From Acidobacteriota bacterium (GTDB lineage: Bacteria; Acidobacteriota; Blastocatellia; Pyrinomonadales; Pyrinomonadaceae): a stretch of 7,970 nt of DNA. The stretch spans positions 1-7,970 of the forward strand of contig SXVE01000277.1 in the NCBI GenBank assembly GCA_005790265.1, in the 5' to 3' direction. Below are positions 6,340-7,970 of this stretch, piece after piece (position 1 is the stretch's first letter; each line of letters opens with the position of its first letter). The translations under genes and the position numbers were made by a program. The notes beneath the pieces were generated by a model that worked only from the letters and a program-made list of their open reading frames with translations, searched no databases and was not told the DNA's origin.

Positions 6340-7970
6340 TCACCCCAATGTAAAATAAAATGTCGTGCCTTCGCCCGATTTCGATTCGAGCCAGATGCGT
6401 CCGCCGTGACGTTCGATGATTTTTTTTACGATCGTCAGCCCCGCACCCACGCCTCCGCCGTATTCATTTCGTGCATGAAGACGCTTGAAAATACGGAAAA
6501 TATTTGTGTGGTGTCGCTCATCAATTCCTATGCCATTATCGCGCACGTAAAAGAGCTGCTCGGTTTTAGCTTCCTCGGCAACATTGTTGAGCGCGTTTTC
6601 GAGATAGCCGATTTCAATTGTTTTCGCTTGGTTTTTATTATATTTGATGGCATTTGATATCAAATTGGTAAAAACTTCGCCGATGCGCACTTCATCAACA
6701 CTCGCCGACGGCAATTTTCGCGGAATTTTGATTTCGACTTGGTTTTCGTCAATTCTGGTTGAAAGCATCATCAGCGAATCCTGCACAACGTCGTGCAAAT
6801 CGGCTTCGCTGCGCTGCAAATCAATGCGACCGACGCGCGAATAATGAAGCAGCGAATCGAGCAGATTTTCCATCCGGTCGGTTAATCGAACCAGCGTTTT
6901 GAGCCGGTCAATCGCTTCTTCGTCAAGCTGCTCGCCGTAATCTTCGAGCAGAAAATTCGAGTAATTATTGATTCCGCGCAGCGGTTCCTTTAAATCGTGC
7001 GACGCGACGTAAGCGAACGAATCGAGTTCGGTGTTGCTCGCTTCGAGCTGTTTGTTTAATTCGCGCAGCTCTTCGATGCGGCGCAAAATGATTTCGACGA
7101 GCAATCGCCGCAGATTTCCGGCAAACTCGATTTCAAATTTTTGCCATGGTTTCGATTGTCCGCGCACTTCCGTTTGCCACGCTTCAAAGGATTGGCGCGG
7201 CGTCAGCCGTTCGCCGAATTTGCCGCCAGCCGCCGGTTTCGCCGGATTTCCCGCCCATTCGACCGTATGCGCGTGTTCGCGGCGAAACCAAATGATATAT
7301 TCCGGCGCTTTTTGCGTCAGCCGCGCCGCCAGTATTCCGCTCGCCGACGGCGCGTATTCCGCCGCCGTCGGCAGATATTTGGAGATTTGATTGGTGGCGA
7401 AAACGTCCTGCGGCTGATCTTTCCACAGCCATTCGACGAGTTTTTTGACGTAAAATTCGTCGGGCGTCGTGCCGATCAAGTGAATTTTATTCTCGAAAAC
7501 GAGCGCCGCGCCGTCGGCTTCGATGCTCGCCAAAAGATTGTTCGCGCCGGAAAGCAGCGCTTCCTGAATGTCCGGCGTTTCGCTTAATTCGCTGATTAAA
7601 TTATCGCTGAAATGTTTCAGCCGCGTGATGTATTCGTGGTTTTCCGAGTTTGTTTTCGATTCGACTTGCAGTGAAATCGTGTGCGCCAAAAATTCGCAGA
7701 GCATTCGCGCCGCGTGCGAAATATAACGCGCCGTGCCGTGGTGACAGGCGATCAAACCCCACAGTTTTTCATCTTTGACGATGGAGATTGACATTGTTGC
7801 GCACGCGCCGATGTTTTTCAGATATTCGACGTGAATCGGCGACATCGCGCGCGTCGCCGCATAACTCATATCGAGCGGCTGAACGGTTTGCGGATTAATC
7901 GTCGGCACGACCGGCACGGAAACGTCATTCACGTCCGTCTTAAAGCGCAAAGTTTGTTTGAGATAAAGCG
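6340..7970 (-). CDS. bphP: Bacteriophytochrome histidine kinase, 5' end outside window
   Basis: This is the C-terminal 542 residues of a red/far-red light sensor kinase; its PAS domain and the first part of GAF lie beyond the right edge. The visible GAF part has PLDMS, SPIHVEYLKN and LWGLIACHH. The His codons at 7831-7833 and 7741-7743 correspond to chromophore-contacting H260 and H290 of Deinococcus BphP. The position that is Cys in plant and Cph1-type GAF domains is Ile here, so bilin attachment must use the N-terminal Cys outside the window. The PHY tongue motifs are present: WAGNP (about 7243-7257) and PRQSF (7186-7200). A helical linker leads to HisKA (SHDLKEPLRG, His codon at 6997-6999) and an HATPase with NLISNAIKYN, DNGIGI and GGVGAGLTIV. 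A TTG at 7950 is not the start, because the frame continues upstream with matching phytochrome sequence. It is the first visible gene of the operon and is cytosolic. Confidence 0.95.
   Translation of the reverse strand, partial: LYLKQTLRFKTDVNDVSVPVVPTINPQTVQPLDMSYAATRAMSPIHVEYLKNIGACATMSISIVKDEKLWGLIACHHGTARYISHAARMLCEFLAHTISLQVESKTNSENHEYITRLKHFSDNLISELSETPDIQEALLSGANNLLASIEADGAALVFENKIHLIGTTPDEFYVKKLVEWLWKDQPQDVFATNQISKYLPTAAEYAPSASGILAARLTQKAPEYIIWFRREHAHTVEWAGNPAKPAAGGKFGERLTPRQSFEAWQTEVRGQSKPWQKFEIEFAGNLRRLLVEIILRRIEELRELNKQLEASNTELDSFAYVASHDLKEPLRGINNYSNFLLEDYGEQLDEEAIDRLKTLVRLTDRMENLLDSLLHYSRVGRIDLQRSEADLHDVVQDSLMMLSTRIDENQVEIKIPRKLPSASVDEVRIGEVFTNLISNAIKYNKNQAKTIEIGYLENALNNVAEEAKTEQLFYVRDNGIGIDERHHTNIFRIFKRLHARNEYGGGVGAGLTIVKKIIERHGGRIWLESKSGEGTTFYFTLG
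6341..6348 (-). promoter_or_regulatory. Ribosome binding site of the response regulator
   Basis: On the minus strand TTGGGGTG lies within the last Leu-Gly codons and the TGA stop of the phytochrome gene, with GGGGTG about 9 bases before the regulator's ATG. Ribosomes finishing the kinase therefore cover the regulator's entry site, which favours translational coupling and matched amounts of the two partners. Confidence 0.6.

Noticed and set aside
7948..7950. TTG at 7950 as the start of the phytochrome gene
   Set aside because: The frame stays open to the window edge and the six preceding residues match the region before this point in bacteriophytochrome GAF domains; the real start is outside the window.

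Overview
All seven genes in this window lie on the minus strand and read right to left, so the account follows transcription from position 7970 down to 1. Base composition is roughly balanced and the coding strand is purine-rich. Two genes have Shine-Dalgarno-like sites and one has a consensus TATAAT box, which points to a free-living bacterium with standard sigma-70 promoters. A bacteriophytochrome relay, kynurenine catabolism genes and an AAC(6')-Ii-like acetyltransferase together would suit a soil or mat heterotroph. Acidobacteriota (Blastocatellia-like) is my best guess, but it is inference only; the sequence holds no taxonomic marker.

Region 1 (about 7970-3427) is a light-signalling operon. 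It holds a bacteriophytochrome histidine kinase cut by the right edge of the window, an Rcp1-like single-domain response regulator, and an 800-residue hybrid kinase with the order REC-PAS-PAS-HisKA-HATPase-REC. The genes are tightly packed: 7 bp lie between kinase and regulator, with the regulator's ribosome site overlapping the kinase stop codon, and the regulator and hybrid kinase overlap as TGATG. A perfect 16-bp-stem hairpin closes the operon.

Region 2 (about 3425-1637) has a RidA-family gene that resembles 2-aminomuconate deaminases. It sits behind a promoter placed so close to the ATG that the transcript should be almost leaderless. A 223-bp non-coding gap follows, then a YahK/cinnamyl-alcohol-type zinc alcohol dehydrogenase that ends in a second perfect 16-bp-stem hairpin.

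Region 3 (1605-2) is a compact run of three genes: a DUF1697 protein, a GNAT acetyltransferase closely resembling aminoglycoside 6'-N-acetyltransferase AAC(6')-Ii, and 3-hydroxyanthranilate 3,4-dioxygenase.

The dioxygenase and the RidA protein are plausibly two steps of one route, the breakdown of tryptophan through 3-hydroxyanthranilate and 2-aminomuconate, although other genes separate them here. The window has no tRNA, rRNA, CRISPR array, insertion sequence or obvious phage gene. The parts are recognisable families; the most unusual item is the arrangement of the phytochrome relay.
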